64,000 nt of DNA from Chitinophaga sp. 180180018-3 (GCF_037893185.1 NZ_CP140772.1:7308001-7372000); one strand, 5' to 3'. Numbered from the stretch's first letter, positions 1 through 9,122 are shown. Notes: generated by a model not told the origin, from the letters alone. A program made the numbers and translations.

Positions 1-2775
1 TCTGTAAGTAAAAACGTTCCGCATACCTCCGAAGAATTTAGGCGTTGCTGAGCCTACAATCTGCAGCGTTGCATCGTTATAGTTGCTGGTAGTCGCCCTC
101 GTTTCTTTCCCGTTGGCATCGGTTGTAACCTTTTCCCACAGCGGGTTACCGTTGCCAGGGTCTACGCCGGCCCATTTACGCATGAAGAAGCTGCGCATAT
201 CCTGTCCCTGGCGCAATACAAAGTAACCACTGATCGGGTCAATGATCTGTGCCTGGCCACCATACAGATCTGTTACCCTGTTTTTATTGAATCCGATATT
301 AAAGTCGGTGCTCCAGCTGAATTCACCAACAAGGTTATCAGTATTCAGGCTGATTTCGATACCCTGATTGCGTACAGAGCCCACATTCCGGGGAATATAG
401 CTGTAGCCGGCCGTTCCGGGCAGGGGCACATTGAACAGGAGATCTTTACTGTCTCTCTGGTAGATGTCTACCGTCAGGTTAATGCGATTAAACAGTCCCA
501 GGTCGAAGCCTACGTTAGTGTTATACGCTTTCTCCCAGGAAAGCCGGGGTACATTGTAAACACTGGGATAAGCACCAGGGAAACCATTATACTGTGTGTT
601 GATGGCATAGGCGCCGATGGCTGTATAATCACCGATCTCCGCGTTACCGGTTGTCCCATAGCTGGCCCTGATCTTCAGGTTGGAGATCGCCTTGATCTGC
701 TTAATGAATTCCTCTTCTGAAGCGGCCCAGGAAGCACCTACTGCATAGAAATTCCCGTACTGCCTGTCGAACCCGAATTTTGAAGAGCCATCTCTTCTGA
801 AGGATGCAGTGAGATAGTATTTATAATTGTAGTTATAGTTTGCCTGTAAAAAATAGGAGTTAAACGCCCGTCCTATTTTTGTTCCGCCAACAGACATCGG
901 AGAAGATGTACCATCCAGTACTTCCACTCCCTGCAGCACTCCCTGGCCTTTTCCTGACATATTATTCAGGTTAATCTGCTGGAATTCCGCACCCACCAAT
1001 CCGTCTATGTTGTGTACTTTATTGATGGTGTAACGGGCTTTCAGCAGGTTGGAGCTGATATAGGCAGCAGAGTCCTGGTAGTAGTTATAGAGCGTGCCCC
1101 GGTAGTCGGAACCGGCTGACGTTCTGGAATCTTCGTTGCTTTCCTGGTTATAGTGATAATACTGAGCCCTGTTAGTGGAACTGAACGACAACCATCTGGT
1201 GATATCATATTCCAGCTTCAGCAACGCTTCGATCGATTGCCGTTTATTTTTTATGTAGTTATACTGCTGATCATATACAAAGTTGGTCATATCCCTGCCA
1301 TACCATTTTGCTACGTCGAGTGGGTTCACTGGTTTACCCTGACTATCAAAAGCCTTATCCCAGGGCAGGTTAGTGTAGTATTGATACAGGGAGCCGTTTG
1401 AATTGTCGCGGCTTGATGTTTGTGTGCCGGCAAAATTAGCGCTTACTCTTAATTTGTCGGTAATGTTGTGATCCAGATTAAGTCTTGCGCTGAACCGCTC
1501 CAGGCCAGTACCTTTCAGAATACCATCTTCCTTATAATAGTTACCACCCAGGTAAAATCTTGTTTTCTCATTACCACCACTGGTCGATAGCTCATAGTTC
1601 TGGTTGGTGGCGCTCTGGAAGGCCAGCTTCTGCCAGTCGGTGTTGATATTCTTTACTGCCGGATCCAGGTTGGCGCCAGCAGCCTTCTGCAGGTCATAGA
1701 GATCGGCACCGTTCATGAGGTGAAAATGTCCGGTGTTAAGATAGGCAGCGCCTACGTTTGTGCGGAAATTAACCTTCGTTTTGCCCGCTTTCCCTCTTTT
1801 GGTAGTAATTACCATTACGCCGTTGGATGCGCGTGCTCCGTACAATGTAGTGGCAGCAGCGTCTTTCAGGACAGTCACGCTTTCTATATCGCTGGGGTTA
1901 GGTAGCCCGCCGATAATTCCATCTACCACTATAAGTGGAGTATTGCCGGCAGTGAGGGTACCATTACCGCGGATACGTACAACCGGAGCAGCAGCGGGAT
2001 CTCCTGAACTGTTTCCTACAAATACGCCACTCACTTTACCCTGCAACATTTTATCCATGCTGCTCGCGGTAACGTCTTTCAGTTTAACAGCACTTACAGC
2101 CTGTGCAGCACCCGTAAGGTTCTTGGTGGTGGTGGTGGTGTATCCCATCACCACTACTTCTTCCAGCTTTTTGGTATCTGCGTCCAGTTTTATCTGTAGT
2201 TCCTGACGGCCGCCAATAGCTACTTTCTGTGTGTTATAGCCTATATATGAGAACACCAGCGTGCTGTTCTCAGCAGGAGCCTGTATGGTAAATTTGCCCA
2301 TGGCATCTGTAACAGTACCAATGGAAGAGCCTTCCACAGACACGGTTACGCCCGGCAGTGGATCTTTTGTAACAGCATCTGTTACAAACCCGGTCACTTT
2401 TATTTGTGCTGTACCCGTTGGGGTAATCACTACCAGATTGTTTTCCAGCACCTTGTAGGTAACATTGGAAGAATTGAAGAGCAGCTTCAGTACATCATTG
2501 ATCTTCTTGTCTTTTACATCTATGGTAATGGGTCTGTCCAGGTCTGAGAAACTTTCGTTGTAGAAGAAGCGATAATTACTGTTACTCTCGATCAATTTAA
2601 AAACCTCTTTCATGCTTTTATTTTCGGCATGCAGTTCTTTTATCTTTTCCTGGGCATAGGCGCCGGCAGATACTTGTAGGAACGCTCCGAAAATAAGTAG
2701 CCCGGTCATTTTCATCATGAGCAATAATTTTCGCCCGGGGCAAAAAAATGCCGCCGGGTTTGCAGTGGATTTCAT
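1..2775 (-). CDS. SusC/RagA-family TonB-linked outer-membrane receptor (partial, C-terminus off the left edge)
   Basis: Outer-membrane TonB-dependent importer that would pair with a SusD-type lipoprotein for glycan or peptide uptake. The frame is open from the ATG at 2775 to base 1, giving 925 residues; family members run about 1,000-1,150, so only the end of the barrel is missing. Visible in order: signal peptide to about residue 42 (ends AYAQ); an STN domain at about 60-112, the part that signals to FecR-type anti-sigma factors; a CarboxypepD-reg-like beta domain at about 118-200; the plug with LQGKVSGV, VRIRGNGTL and the SusC hallmark TLYGARASNGVMVITTKRG; then the barrel. SusD should lie beyond base 1. 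The STN domain together with the adjacent FecR and ECF sigma genes indicates cell-surface-signalled regulation. The substrate cannot be read from sequence. Confidence 0.95.
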   Translation of the reverse strand, partial: MKSTANPAAFFCPGRKLLLMMKMTGLLIFGAFLQVSAGAYAQEKIKELHAENKSMKEVFKLIESNSNYRFFYNESFSDLDRPITIDVKDKKINDVLKLLFNSSNVTYKVLENNLVVITPTGTAQIKVTGFVTDAVTKDPLPGVTVSVEGSSIGTVTDAMGKFTIQAPAENSTLVFSYIGYNTQKVAIGGRQELQIKLDADTKKLEEVVVMGYTTTTTKNLTGAAQAVSAVKLKDVTASSMDKMLQGKVSGVFVGNSSGDPAAAPVVRIRGNGTLTAGNTPLIVVDGIIGGLPNPSDIESVTVLKDAAATTLYGARASNGVMVITTKRGKAGKTKVNFRTNVGAAYLNTGHFHLMNGADLYDLQKAAGANLDPAVKNINTDWQKLAFQSATNQNYELSTSGGNEKTRFYLGGNYYKEDGILKGTGLERFSARLNLDHNITDKLRVSANFAGTQTSSRDNSNGSLYQYYTNLPWDKAFDSQGKPVNPLDVAKWYGRDMTNFVYDQQYNYIKNKRQSIEALLKLEYDITRWLSFSSTNRAQYYHYNQESNEDSRTSAGSDYRGTLYNYYQDSAAYISSNLLKARYTINKVHNIDGLVGAEFQQINLNNMSGKGQGVLQGVEVLDGTSSPMSVGGTKIGRAFNSYFLQANYNYNYKYYLTASFRRDGSSKFGFDRQYGNFYAVGASWAASEEEFIKQIKAISNLKIRASYGTTGNAEIGDYTAIGAYAINTQYNGFPGAYPSVYNVPRLSWEKAYNTNVGFDLGLFNRINLTVDIYQRDSKDLLFNVPLPGTAGYSYIPRNVGSVRNQGIEISLNTDNLVGEFSWSTDFNIGFNKNRVTDLYGGQAQIIDPISGYFVLRQGQDMRSFFMRKWAGVDPGNGNPLWEKVTTDANGKETRATTSNYNDATLQIVGSATPKFFGGMRNVFTYR

Positions 2776-2860
2776 AAACTTGTATAGATTTTAGTTAAAC
2801 GAATAATTACGGTGGTTGCCCGTCGCAAGGGCAATTCACCTATCATGTGATTTTCGTTGG

Positions 2861-2890
2861 TTGGGGTAAGTCGCATTACCCCAATTTTTT
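2861..2890. terminator. Hairpin between the FecR and susC genes
   Basis: Arms TTGGGGTAA (2861-2869) and TTACCCCAA (2876-2884) are perfect 9-bp complements around a 6-nt loop. The T-run follows on the plus strand (2885-2891), so as an intrinsic terminator it would act rightward. For the leftward fecR transcript it could still stabilise a 3' end or separate fecR from susC. Confidence 0.5.
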
Positions 2891-2964
2891 TAGTTTTTCG
2901 TACTACCGCGCATTTAATTTTGGTTTACAGGTGATTGAATGTTGATACCGTACTTTCCGGGTTC

Positions 2965-4053
2965 TTACCGGTTCCTGATTGCTTTTGAATATTTCTCTTT
3001 CAGTTCATTGTCCACCGCCAGCGTTACTACGCCTTCATCGATGCGGTATTTCAACGGAGCAGTGAGTTTCAGGATATTGAGCACCTGTTCCAGTGTTTCC
3101 TGCCGGAATGTTCCGCTGAAGCGATACCCTTTTAGTTCCTCGTTTTCAAAATGTACTTTGACATTGAATCTCCGTTCCATGGTAACTGCCAGCTCGTCCA
3201 TGGTTTGAGCCGATATGATCCAGTTGCCGTCTTTCCAGGCAGTGTATATCTCTGTATTGTTCACTTCCCTGCTTTCTACCGGAGCAGCAGCGCTGCTGTC
3301 TCTGACAGACACAGGTTGTTTCAGTTGTTCATTGTTATTGGTGCCCGGCGGTTTCTTATATACTACATGCTGATGTGGTTTCATCATCAGGCCGAAAGGG
3401 GTGATCGTTTTGCTGCCATCGATCTTCACTGCTCCATCTACCAGTGTTGTTACCACTGTTTTGTCTTCCGGGTATGCCTTTACGTTAAAAGAAGTTCCGA
3501 GCGCCATTATCCTCAGGTCAGCAGCCTTTACTGTAAAGGGTTTTCTGGCGTTGGTATGTACCTGGAAGAAAGCTTCACCTTCCAGCAATACTTCCCTGTT
3601 CTGTTGATTGTAATGTTGTGCATATTGAAGCCTGCTACCGGCATTCAGCCACACTTCAGTACCATCGGAAAGCACGATCCTTGTAGTAGCTCCTTTTGGG
3701 CTGGTGACAGTTACCAGTCCATTGTCGCTTTGCTGTTTCCTGAAAGAAGACCAGCCATATACCAATCCGCCACCAATCAGAAACGGCAGCATATAAGAAG
3801 CTGCTATCCTGAAATAGCCTCTCCATGGCCGCACGCTGTCGGGACGAACATTGGTCCAGGCTTTATCAGTATCATAGCTTCCGGCCGAAGCAGTTGCCTG
3901 CCAGGTATCACGCAGCTGCAGGAAATAATTCCTGTTTCCCTCTTCAGCATGCACCCATTGCGTCAGCATTTCCTGCTCTTCAGCAGAAATATTTCCCGAC
4001 AAAAAACGTATTATCAGGTCGTCTACCTGTTCCTGTGTATAGTTAAACTTCAT
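2965..4053 (-). CDS. FecR-family anti-sigma factor
   Basis: Inner-membrane anti-sigma factor that relays occupancy of the TonB receptor to the ECF sigma factor. I chose the ATG at 4053 (MKFNYTQEQVDD, 362 residues) because the 17 residues read from 4104 are unlike the family. Domains: N-terminal cytoplasmic helical segment with the LIIRFLSGNISAEEQ pattern; one membrane span around residues 78-98; periplasmic FecR domain (VTSPKGATTRIVLSDGTEVWLNAGS ... GEAFFQV ... GTSFNVKAY in short blocks); C-terminal DUF4974/STN-contacting domain with GYRFSGTFRQETLEQVLNIL. It lies 72 nt after the sigma gene and before susC, the usual Bacteroidota order of sigma, FecR, SusC, SusD. Confidence 0.95.
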   Translation of the reverse strand: MKFNYTQEQVDDLIIRFLSGNISAEEQEMLTQWVHAEEGNRNYFLQLRDTWQATASAGSYDTDKAWTNVRPDSVRPWRGYFRIAASYMLPFLIGGGLVYGWSSFRKQQSDNGLVTVTSPKGATTRIVLSDGTEVWLNAGSRLQYAQHYNQQNREVLLEGEAFFQVHTNARKPFTVKAADLRIMALGTSFNVKAYPEDKTVVTTLVDGAVKIDGSKTITPFGLMMKPHQHVVYKKPPGTNNNEQLKQPVSVRDSSAAAPVESREVNNTEIYTAWKDGNWIISAQTMDELAVTMERRFNVKVHFENEELKGYRFSGTFRQETLEQVLNILKLTAPLKYRIDEGVVTLAVDNELKEKYSKAIRNR

Positions 4054-4125
4054 CTTCCAGAAAACAGATAATAAGACAATCCAACAGATCCGGCAGGGTG
4101 ACAAGCAGCCAAAAAAAATTTACAA

Positions 4126-4680
4126 TTATTTCAGGAGGGGTAGCAGTTCGTCCCTCAATTTCTGTAGTGCGCGGGTCATCTGGGTTTTTACGGTATTGAT
4201 GGAGATGCCCAAATGCCGCGAGATTTCGGGATAACTTAATTGTTCGAAGCGGCTCAGGCGGAAAACATTCTGGCATTGGGGTGGCAGCCTGCTGATGGCT
4301 TTTTCTGCAAGTCCTTCCAGTTCGGATGTTTCCAGCTTTTCAGCGGGGGAAGCATTCAGGCTGAACAGTGCCACACGCGATTCCAGCTGTTGCAGTAATT
4401 CAGCACTGTATTTTGTCCGTACTTTATGCTGTTTCAGGTAATTGAGGCAATTATTCTGTACTGCCCTGTAGAGGTAGGCTTTTTCGGAGACTTCGATATG
4501 GAGTTCATGATATCGTTCCCATATCCTGGTGAAAGTGTCCTGTACTATTTCTTCTGCCAGCTCGCGGCTATTCACAAAATCGAACGCGAAAGCACAAAGC
4601 ACGGCATAATATTCCCTGAATAGAGATTCAAAAGCAGGAAGTTGGCGTTGTTGGGTTATATTTGATCTTACATCCTCCAC
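4126..4680 (-). CDS. ECF RNA polymerase sigma-70 factor, Bacteroidota FecI-like type
   Basis: Extracytoplasmic-function sigma factor expected to direct transcription of the neighbouring susC locus when released by FecR. The 184 residues fit the family. Region 2 lies at about 20-85 (FREYYAVLCAFAFDFV, AEEIVQDTFTRIWERY) and region 4 helix-turn-helix at about 125-180 (LPPQCQNVFRLSRFEQ, SYPEISRHLGISINTVKTQM). There is no extra C-terminal domain. It is upstream of and co-directional with FecR, and is separated from fabG by a long palindrome at 4726-4785. Confidence 0.96.
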   Translation of the reverse strand: MEDVRSNITQQRQLPAFESLFREYYAVLCAFAFDFVNSRELAEEIVQDTFTRIWERYHELHIEVSEKAYLYRAVQNNCLNYLKQHKVRTKYSAELLQQLESRVALFSLNASPAEKLETSELEGLAEKAISRLPPQCQNVFRLSRFEQLSYPEISRHLGISINTVKTQMTRALQKLRDELLPLLK

Positions 4681-4725
4681 TGTTCCGGTCGAAAAGACTG
4701 TGACTTTTAGCTATTAGCCTCTGGT

Positions 4726-4785
4726 AAAATGCAACGAAGACCACATTATTATTAATGAAATATAACATGGTCTTCGTTGCATTTT
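4726..4785 (-). terminator. Long-stem palindrome between fabG and the sigma gene
   Basis: The arms at 4726-4743 and 4768-4785 are an 18-bp perfect inverted repeat around a 24-nt AT-rich loop. Flanking CTGG/CCAG bases extend the pairing imperfectly. On the minus strand the stem ends in TTTT, suiting a terminator for the leftward lptB-GH3-fabG unit. Confidence 0.65.
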
Positions 4786-4813
4786 TTGCCAGAAGCAGGC
4801 AGTTAAAAGCTGT

Positions 4814-5563
4814 TTACATGCAAAGTCCACCGCAAACGCTGAGCGTTTGGCCGGTTACATAGCTGCCCATATCGGATGCCAGGAAAAGACATACATTGGC
4901 AATGTCTTCCGGTTTACCGAAACGGGCCAGTGGAATTTGCTGAATATAGTTGCCAGCACTCTCCCCTTCTTTGAGGTAACTGGTCATATCGGTTTCAACG
5001 AACCCCGGAGCTACCGCATTGCAGCGGATATTACGGCTACCGAGTTCCTGTGCTATGGATTTGGTGAACCCGATTATACCGGCTTTAGAGGCAGCATAAC
5101 TGCTCTGGCCGGCATTTCCCATGATACCGATTACAGAGCTCATGTTAATGATGCTACCGTTTTTCGCTTTCATCATTGGGCGGATCACCTGTTTAGTCAT
5201 GTTGTATACACTCTTCAGGTTCACATTCATTACTTCATCCCACTGTTCCGGGCTCATACGAAGCAGGAGATTGTCTTTGGAGATACCGGCGTTGTTGACA
5301 CAAATATCTATTTTACCAAAGTCTTTCAATACTTCAGCAACGAGGGTTTCGCATTCCTCATAGACGCCGGCGTTGGATTTATAAGCTTTAGCCTTAACTC
5401 CCAATGCACTGAGCCTGGCTTGTAGTGCCTGTGCTTTTTCATCGGAGCTAACATATGTAAAAGCAACATCAGCGCCCTGTTCGGCAAATTTCACTGCAAT
5501 TGCTTCTCCGATGCCGCGGCTGGCTCCTGTTACAATCGCTACTTTGTTCTCCAGTAATTTCAT
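4814..5563 (-). CDS. fabG: 3-oxoacyl-[acyl-carrier-protein] reductase
   Basis: NADPH-dependent short-chain dehydrogenase that reduces 3-oxoacyl-ACP in fatty-acid elongation. At 249 residues it has the FabG length. Seen: the TGASRGIGE dinucleotide loop at residues 12-20, the NNAG motif at about 90-93, catalytic Ser at about 142-143, YAASK with Tyr156 and Lys160, and the PGFVETDMT segment. The C-terminus (GSYVTGQTLSVCGGLCM) matches the FabG dimer end. It starts 17 nt after the GH3-family gene, so it is probably co-transcribed with it and lptB. Being outside a fab cluster, it could be a paralogue serving a specialised acyl chain, though sequence alone does not tell. Confidence 0.93.
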   Translation of the reverse strand: MKLLENKVAIVTGASRGIGEAIAVKFAEQGADVAFTYVSSDEKAQALQARLSALGVKAKAYKSNAGVYEECETLVAEVLKDFGKIDICVNNAGISKDNLLLRMSPEQWDEVMNVNLKSVYNMTKQVIRPMMKAKNGSIINMSSVIGIMGNAGQSSYAASKAGIIGFTKSIAQELGSRNIRCNAVAPGFVETDMTSYLKEGESAGNYIQQIPLARFGKPEDIANVCLFLASDMGSYVTGQTLSVCGGLCM

Positions 5564-5580
5564 GTTATAGTTGATAGGTT

Positions 5581-7113
5581 TTAAGCATTCATATTTTCAG
5601 CCACAAATTTCAGAATCTCTTCCAGGTATTTGCGATCATTGTTCAGTCTGGGTACTTTATGCTGACCACCCAGTTTCCCTTTACTCTTCAGGAATTCACA
5701 GAATGTTCCTTTGGGTAAAACGTGTATTACGGGCATATGCAGCGCCAGGTTTTTATACCTTTTAGCTTCATAGTCAGAATTGATAGATTTCAGTGTATCG
5801 TCGAGGATGGTAGTAAAACGCTCCAGGTTGTCGGGGGCTACTTCAAACTCCACCAGCCACTCATGGCCGCCATTACCATGATCACTGAAATAAACCGGGG
5901 CAGCGGTATAGTCGTTCATAACAGCGCCGGTAGCCTCGCAGGCTTTTGCCATGGCGGTATCTGAATTTTCTACAATCACTTCTTCCCCGAAGGCATTGAT
6001 AAATGATCGTGTACGGCCACTTACCTTGATCCGGTATGGAATAAGAGAGGTGAATTGAATAGTATCGCCCACCAGGTAGCGCCACAAACCGCCATTGGTG
6101 CTAATAACAAGTGCATAATTCTTTCCCAGTTCCACTTCCTGCAGTTGCAGGGTCTGAGGGTTATCTTTCCCCAACTCTTCAATGGGCATAAACTCATAAA
6201 AGATACCGTGATTCAGGAAAAGCAGCAAGCCTTCTTCTCCAATGACATCCTGGGCAGCAAAAAAGCCTTCAGACGCATTGTAGGTTTCCTGATAGTGCAT
6301 CAACGGGTTCCGGATAAGCTTTTTAAACTGCTCCCGATAAGGAGTAAAGCTGACCCCACCATGCATATAGAGCTCCAGGTTGGGCCAAACATCTGCCAGA
6401 TTATCGGTTCCGGTAAGCTCAAAGATCCGCTTGATCAGCACAATGGTCCATGTAGGTACCCCTGCGATAGAAGTTACATTTTCATGGATCACCGCATTGG
6501 CCATACGTTCTATTTTTTCTTCCCATTCATCCATCAGTGCTATCTCCAGGTCTGGTGTCCGGATCATATTGCCGTAAAACGGCATATTCTGCAACATGAC
6601 CGCACTCAGGTCTCCGAAATAGGAGTCGCTGTTTTCGGAGAGTTTGTTCACCTGGTGGCTTCCGCCGATTACCAGCGACTTACCGGTGAACACATCCGAA
6701 TCCGGGAAGTTATTATAGTAAAGCGTAATTACATCCCTGCCAGAGCGATAGTGACATTCGTCGAGGCTCTCCACTGTAACAGGAATGAATTTGCTTTTAT
6801 CTGCTGTTGTTCCGCTCGATTTAGCAAACCATTTGATGGGCGTATTCCACAGCACATTTTGCTGCCCTTCCATCGTGCGCTGAATATAGGGTTTGATGGT
6901 ATCGTACGTGTGAACGGGTACCTGCTGTTTATATTCATCTATTTTGTAAATCCGTGAAAAGCCGTACTGTTTACCGAACTCGGTATACTGTGCAGCGCTT
7001 ATAAGGTTTTGGAATACCTGCTGCTGTACCTGCACAGGATACTGCATAAAATATGCAATACGCCCCATGCGTAACCTTGCCAGTTGTGATATTGCAGGAC
7101 TTAAAATTCTCAT
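5581..7113 (-). CDS. GH3 auxin-responsive-promoter family acyl-adenylating enzyme
   Basis: Member of the GH3 family of the ANL adenylating superfamily. In plants these enzymes adenylate a carboxylic acid and join it to an amino acid; the bacterial substrate is generally unknown. At 510 residues it has full length. The ATP-binding loop KSSGTTADKSKFIP is at about residues 91-105. The body contains the MHGGVSFTPYREQF, YNASEGFF and GLWRYLVGDTIQFT blocks of the family, and the C-terminus carries the hinge and lid domain. It begins 22 nt after lptB and ends 17 nt before fabG, so an acyl-activation and acyl-reduction pairing under the lptB promoter is plausible. That functional link is inference. 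Confidence 0.9.
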   Translation of the reverse strand: MRILSPAISQLARLRMGRIAYFMQYPVQVQQQVFQNLISAAQYTEFGKQYGFSRIYKIDEYKQQVPVHTYDTIKPYIQRTMEGQQNVLWNTPIKWFAKSSGTTADKSKFIPVTVESLDECHYRSGRDVITLYYNNFPDSDVFTGKSLVIGGSHQVNKLSENSDSYFGDLSAVMLQNMPFYGNMIRTPDLEIALMDEWEEKIERMANAVIHENVTSIAGVPTWTIVLIKRIFELTGTDNLADVWPNLELYMHGGVSFTPYREQFKKLIRNPLMHYQETYNASEGFFAAQDVIGEEGLLLFLNHGIFYEFMPIEELGKDNPQTLQLQEVELGKNYALVISTNGGLWRYLVGDTIQFTSLIPYRIKVSGRTRSFINAFGEEVIVENSDTAMAKACEATGAVMNDYTAAPVYFSDHGNGGHEWLVEFEVAPDNLERFTTILDDTLKSINSDYEAKRYKNLALHMPVIHVLPKGTFCEFLKSKGKLGGQHKVPRLNNDRKYLEEILKFVAENMNA

Positions 7114-7135
7114 ATAGGAAACGGTAGAATAATTT

Positions 7136-7897
7136 TTACTTTTTAGCTGCTTCGTCTAAATAATCCTTACGGCGCAGAATGAAATTCTGGCCAAGATACA
7201 CTTTTCTTACCTGTTCGTCTGCTGCCAGCTCTTCGGCAGTTCCGGATTTAAGGATCTTTCCCTCAAATAACAGGTAAGCCCGGTCGGTGATAGATAATGT
7301 TTCCTGTACGTTGTGATCCGTGATCAGAATACCGATATTCTTATATTTCAGCTTCGCTACAATTCCCTGAATATCTTCTACGGCGATAGGGTCGATACCG
7401 GCAAACGGTTCATCAAGCAGAATAAACTTAGGATCTACCGCCAGCGCCCGCGCAATTTCGGTACGACGACGCTCTCCCCCACTCAGTACATCTCCGGGGC
7501 TTTTCCGCACGTGCGTGAGTCTGAACTCTGCCAACAGGCTTTCCAGCTTATCTTTCTGTTCTGCTTTCTTCAGCTTTGTCATCTCCAATACAGCGGCAAT
7601 ATTGTCTTCCACGCTCAGTTTTCTGAATACAGAGGCCTCCTGTGGCAGATAACCTATCCCCATCTGCGCCCGTTTATACATAGGCAGTTTGGTAATTTCC
7701 TGTCCGTCGAGGTACACATTCCCTTCGTCGGGCTTGATAAGCCCTACCACCATGTAAAAAGAAGTCGTTTTCCCGGCTCCGTTAGGGCCCAGCAGCCCTA
7801 CTATTTCTCCCTGCGACACCTCCACAGATACATGGTTTACCACCGTTCTGTTGCCATAACGCTTTACCAGCTGGTCTGTATGTATTCTTAATGCCAT
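7136..7897 (-). CDS. lptB: LPS export ABC transporter ATP-binding protein
   Basis: ATPase of the LptB2FG complex, which extracts lipopolysaccharide from the inner membrane and drives it across the Lpt bridge. I chose the ATG at 7897 ([15 protein letters not shown], 253 residues) because a TATTTTTG promoter element sits at 7919-7912, making the earlier in-frame start at 7924 lie upstream of transcription. Seen: Walker [10 protein letters not shown] at about residue 36-44, Q-loop in [15 protein letters not shown], which is typical of LptB, signature LSGGERRR, Walker [13 protein letters not shown] and the H-loop ITDHN. No lptF/G is adjacent. First gene of the lptB-GH3-fabG unit. Confidence 0.95.
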   Translation of the reverse strand: MALRIHTDQLVKRYGNRTVVNHVSVEVSQGEIVGLLGPNGAGKTTSFYMVVGLIKPDEGNVYLDGQEITKLPMYKRAQMGIGYLPQEASVFRKLSVEDNIAAVLEMTKLKKAEQKDKLESLLAEFRLTHVRKSPGDVLSGGERRRTEIARALAVDPKFILLDEPFAGIDPIAVEDIQGIVAKLKYKNIGILITDHNVQETLSITDRAYLLFEGKILKSGTAEELAADEQVRKVYLGQNFILRRKDYLDEAAKK

Positions 7898-7911
7898 ATG
7901 ATCAAACTTAG

Positions 7912-7919
7912 CAAAAATA
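7912..7919 (-). promoter_or_regulatory. Bacteroidota -7 promoter element for lptB
   Basis: Reads TATTTTTG on the minus strand, an exact match to TAnnTTTG. The lptB ATG at 7897 is 14 nt beyond it, giving a leader of roughly 10 nt. No convincing -33 TTG was seen. Confidence 0.55.
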
Positions 7920-7993
7920 AGCATTTCATTCAGTTAGCCTAGTTATAGTTAGTATAAGATTAAAATTGATCTGATTATAATTAAAGTATATCT

Positions 7994-8001
7994 TATTTTT
8001 G
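7994..8001 (+). promoter_or_regulatory. Bacteroidota -7 promoter element for metF
   Basis: TATTTTTG matches TAnnTTTG. It lies 55 nt before the metF ATG in the 159-nt divergent lptB/metF spacer. A small hairpin (ACCGG/CCGGT, about 8017-8036) sits in the leader. I do not recognise a SAM or cobalamin riboswitch. Confidence 0.45.
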
Positions 8002-8056
8002 CCCCCGCACATTTCTGACCGGGAGCCAATACCGGTTTCCAAAGCATTTATACAAT

Positions 8057-9010
8057 ATGAAAGTAATTGAACATATTGCCCGGGCAAAAGATACATTGAT
8101 TTCTTTTGAAATACTTCCCCCACTCAAAGGGAAGAGCATTGAGTCTATCTATGATCACCTGGATCCGTTGATGGAATTCAAGCCGGCTTTCATTAATGTG
8201 ACTTATCATCGCAGCGAGCATATGTTCAAGAAGAAGGCAGATGGGTCTTTTGAAAAGGTGGAGATCCGCAAACGCCCCGGCACAGTGGGGATTTGTGCTG
8301 CTATCATGAACCACTATACCGTAGATGCTGTTCCTCACCTTATCTGTGGTGGATTCAGCAGGGAAGAAACTGAAAATGCGCTAATCGACCTGAATTTTCT
8401 CGGGATCGATAACGTATTGGTTTTAAGGGGAGATGCACCCAAAAACGAGACCTTCTTTGAACCAGACCCACACGGACACAGCTATGCCATTGAACTGCTG
8501 GAACAGGTAGCTCACATGAACAACGGCGTGTACCTGGAAGATGATCTGCAGGGTGGCGTAAAAACCAATTTCTGCATCGGTGTTGCCGGCTATCCCGAAA
8601 AACATTTCGAGGCGCCTAACATGCAAACAGACCTGACGCACCTGAAACGTAAAGTAGAAAGAGGAGCTGATTATATCGTTACCCAGATGTTCTTTGATAA
8701 TCAGAAATTCTTTGATTTCGTCAGCAAATGCAGGGAGATGGGTATCACCGTTCCCATTATACCCGGATTGAAACCTCTCACTACCCGGAAGCAAATGACC
8801 ATGCTGCCACGGATATTCCATGTGGATATCCCAACCGACCTGTCTAACGAAATCCAGAAATGTAAAACCGATAAGGATGTGGAACTGGTAGGCGCTGAAT
8901 GGCTGATTGCCCAGTCAAAAGAACTGAAAGCTTTTGGTGTACCGGTATTACACTACTACACACTTGGCAAACCCAAACTGGTCCAGCAGGCGGTTGCCGC
9001 AATCATGTAA
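8057..9010 (+). CDS. metF: Methylenetetrahydrofolate reductase [NAD(P)H]
   Basis: FAD-dependent TIM-barrel enzyme that reduces 5,10-methylene-THF to 5-methyl-THF for methionine synthesis. At 317 residues it is close to the bacterial MetF length. Family blocks seen: SFEILPPLKG at the N-terminus (the catalytic-Glu region), FINVTYH, PHLICGG, NVLVLRGDAP, FCIGVAGYPEKH, GADYIVTQMFFDN and PIIPGLKPLT. It stands alone between the divergent lptB unit and an intrinsic terminator at 9042-9070; no metE or metH is in the window. Confidence 0.96.
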   Translation: MKVIEHIARAKDTLISFEILPPLKGKSIESIYDHLDPLMEFKPAFINVTYHRSEHMFKKKADGSFEKVEIRKRPGTVGICAAIMNHYTVDAVPHLICGGFSREETENALIDLNFLGIDNVLVLRGDAPKNETFFEPDPHGHSYAIELLEQVAHMNNGVYLEDDLQGGVKTNFCIGVAGYPEKHFEAPNMQTDLTHLKRKVERGADYIVTQMFFDNQKFFDFVSKCREMGITVPIIPGLKPLTTRKQMTMLPRIFHVDIPTDLSNEIQKCKTDKDVELVGAEWLIAQSKELKAFGVPVLHYYTLGKPKLVQQAVAAIM

Positions 9011-9041
9011 CCTGATCATATTTTCTTTGTAATATAAAAGA

Positions 9042-9070
9042 AGGGAAGGACGAAAGTCTTTCCCTTTTTT
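9042..9070 (+). terminator. Intrinsic terminator of metF
   Basis: A 10-bp stem (9042-9051 with 9056-9065, one G-U pair) with a GAAA tetraloop is followed directly by a T-run. It begins 31 nt after the metF stop. Confidence 0.85.
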
Positions 9071-9089
9071 GCTGTCTTTCATATAAAAA

Positions 9090-9117
9090 ATGCCATCACG
9101 TAGATACGTAGTGGCAT
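9090..9117 (-). terminator. Second leftward hairpin with T-run in the metF/OMP spacer
   Basis: Arms 9090-9102 and 9105-9117 pair (ATGCCA..ACGTA with TACGT..TGGCAT, two internal mismatches). On the minus strand the stem is followed by TTTTT. It lies 120 nt beyond the strong leftward terminator at 9240-9270, so it would need a separate leftward transcript in between, or act as back-up. Confidence 0.4.
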
Positions 9118-9122
9118 ATCCC

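Noticed and set aside
1760..2206. A 148-codon plus-strand frame in the susC region
   Set aside because: It overlaps the conserved SusC plug on the other strand and has a composition typical of antisense readings.
3151..4071. A 306-codon plus-strand open frame opposite the FecR gene
   Set aside because: It is the antisense shadow of a well-supported FecR gene and its translation (many Phe, Cys and Tyr residues, no motif) has no gene-like features.
1..4680. Horizontal transfer of the susC-fecR-sigma locus
   Set aside because: No flanking repeats, integrase or change of base composition was visible.
6055..6957. A 300-codon plus-strand frame opposite the GH3-family gene
   Set aside because: Antisense shadow. 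The minus-strand product has full family motifs and the plus-strand one has none.
7925..8056. Riboswitch (SAM, cobalamin or folate type) before metF
   Set aside because: Only a short ACCGG/CCGGT hairpin is present; I could not match any known riboswitch core in 130 nt.
8057..8338. Minus-strand frame at the metF start as a small gene
   Set aside because: It is opposite the highly conserved N-terminus of MetF.
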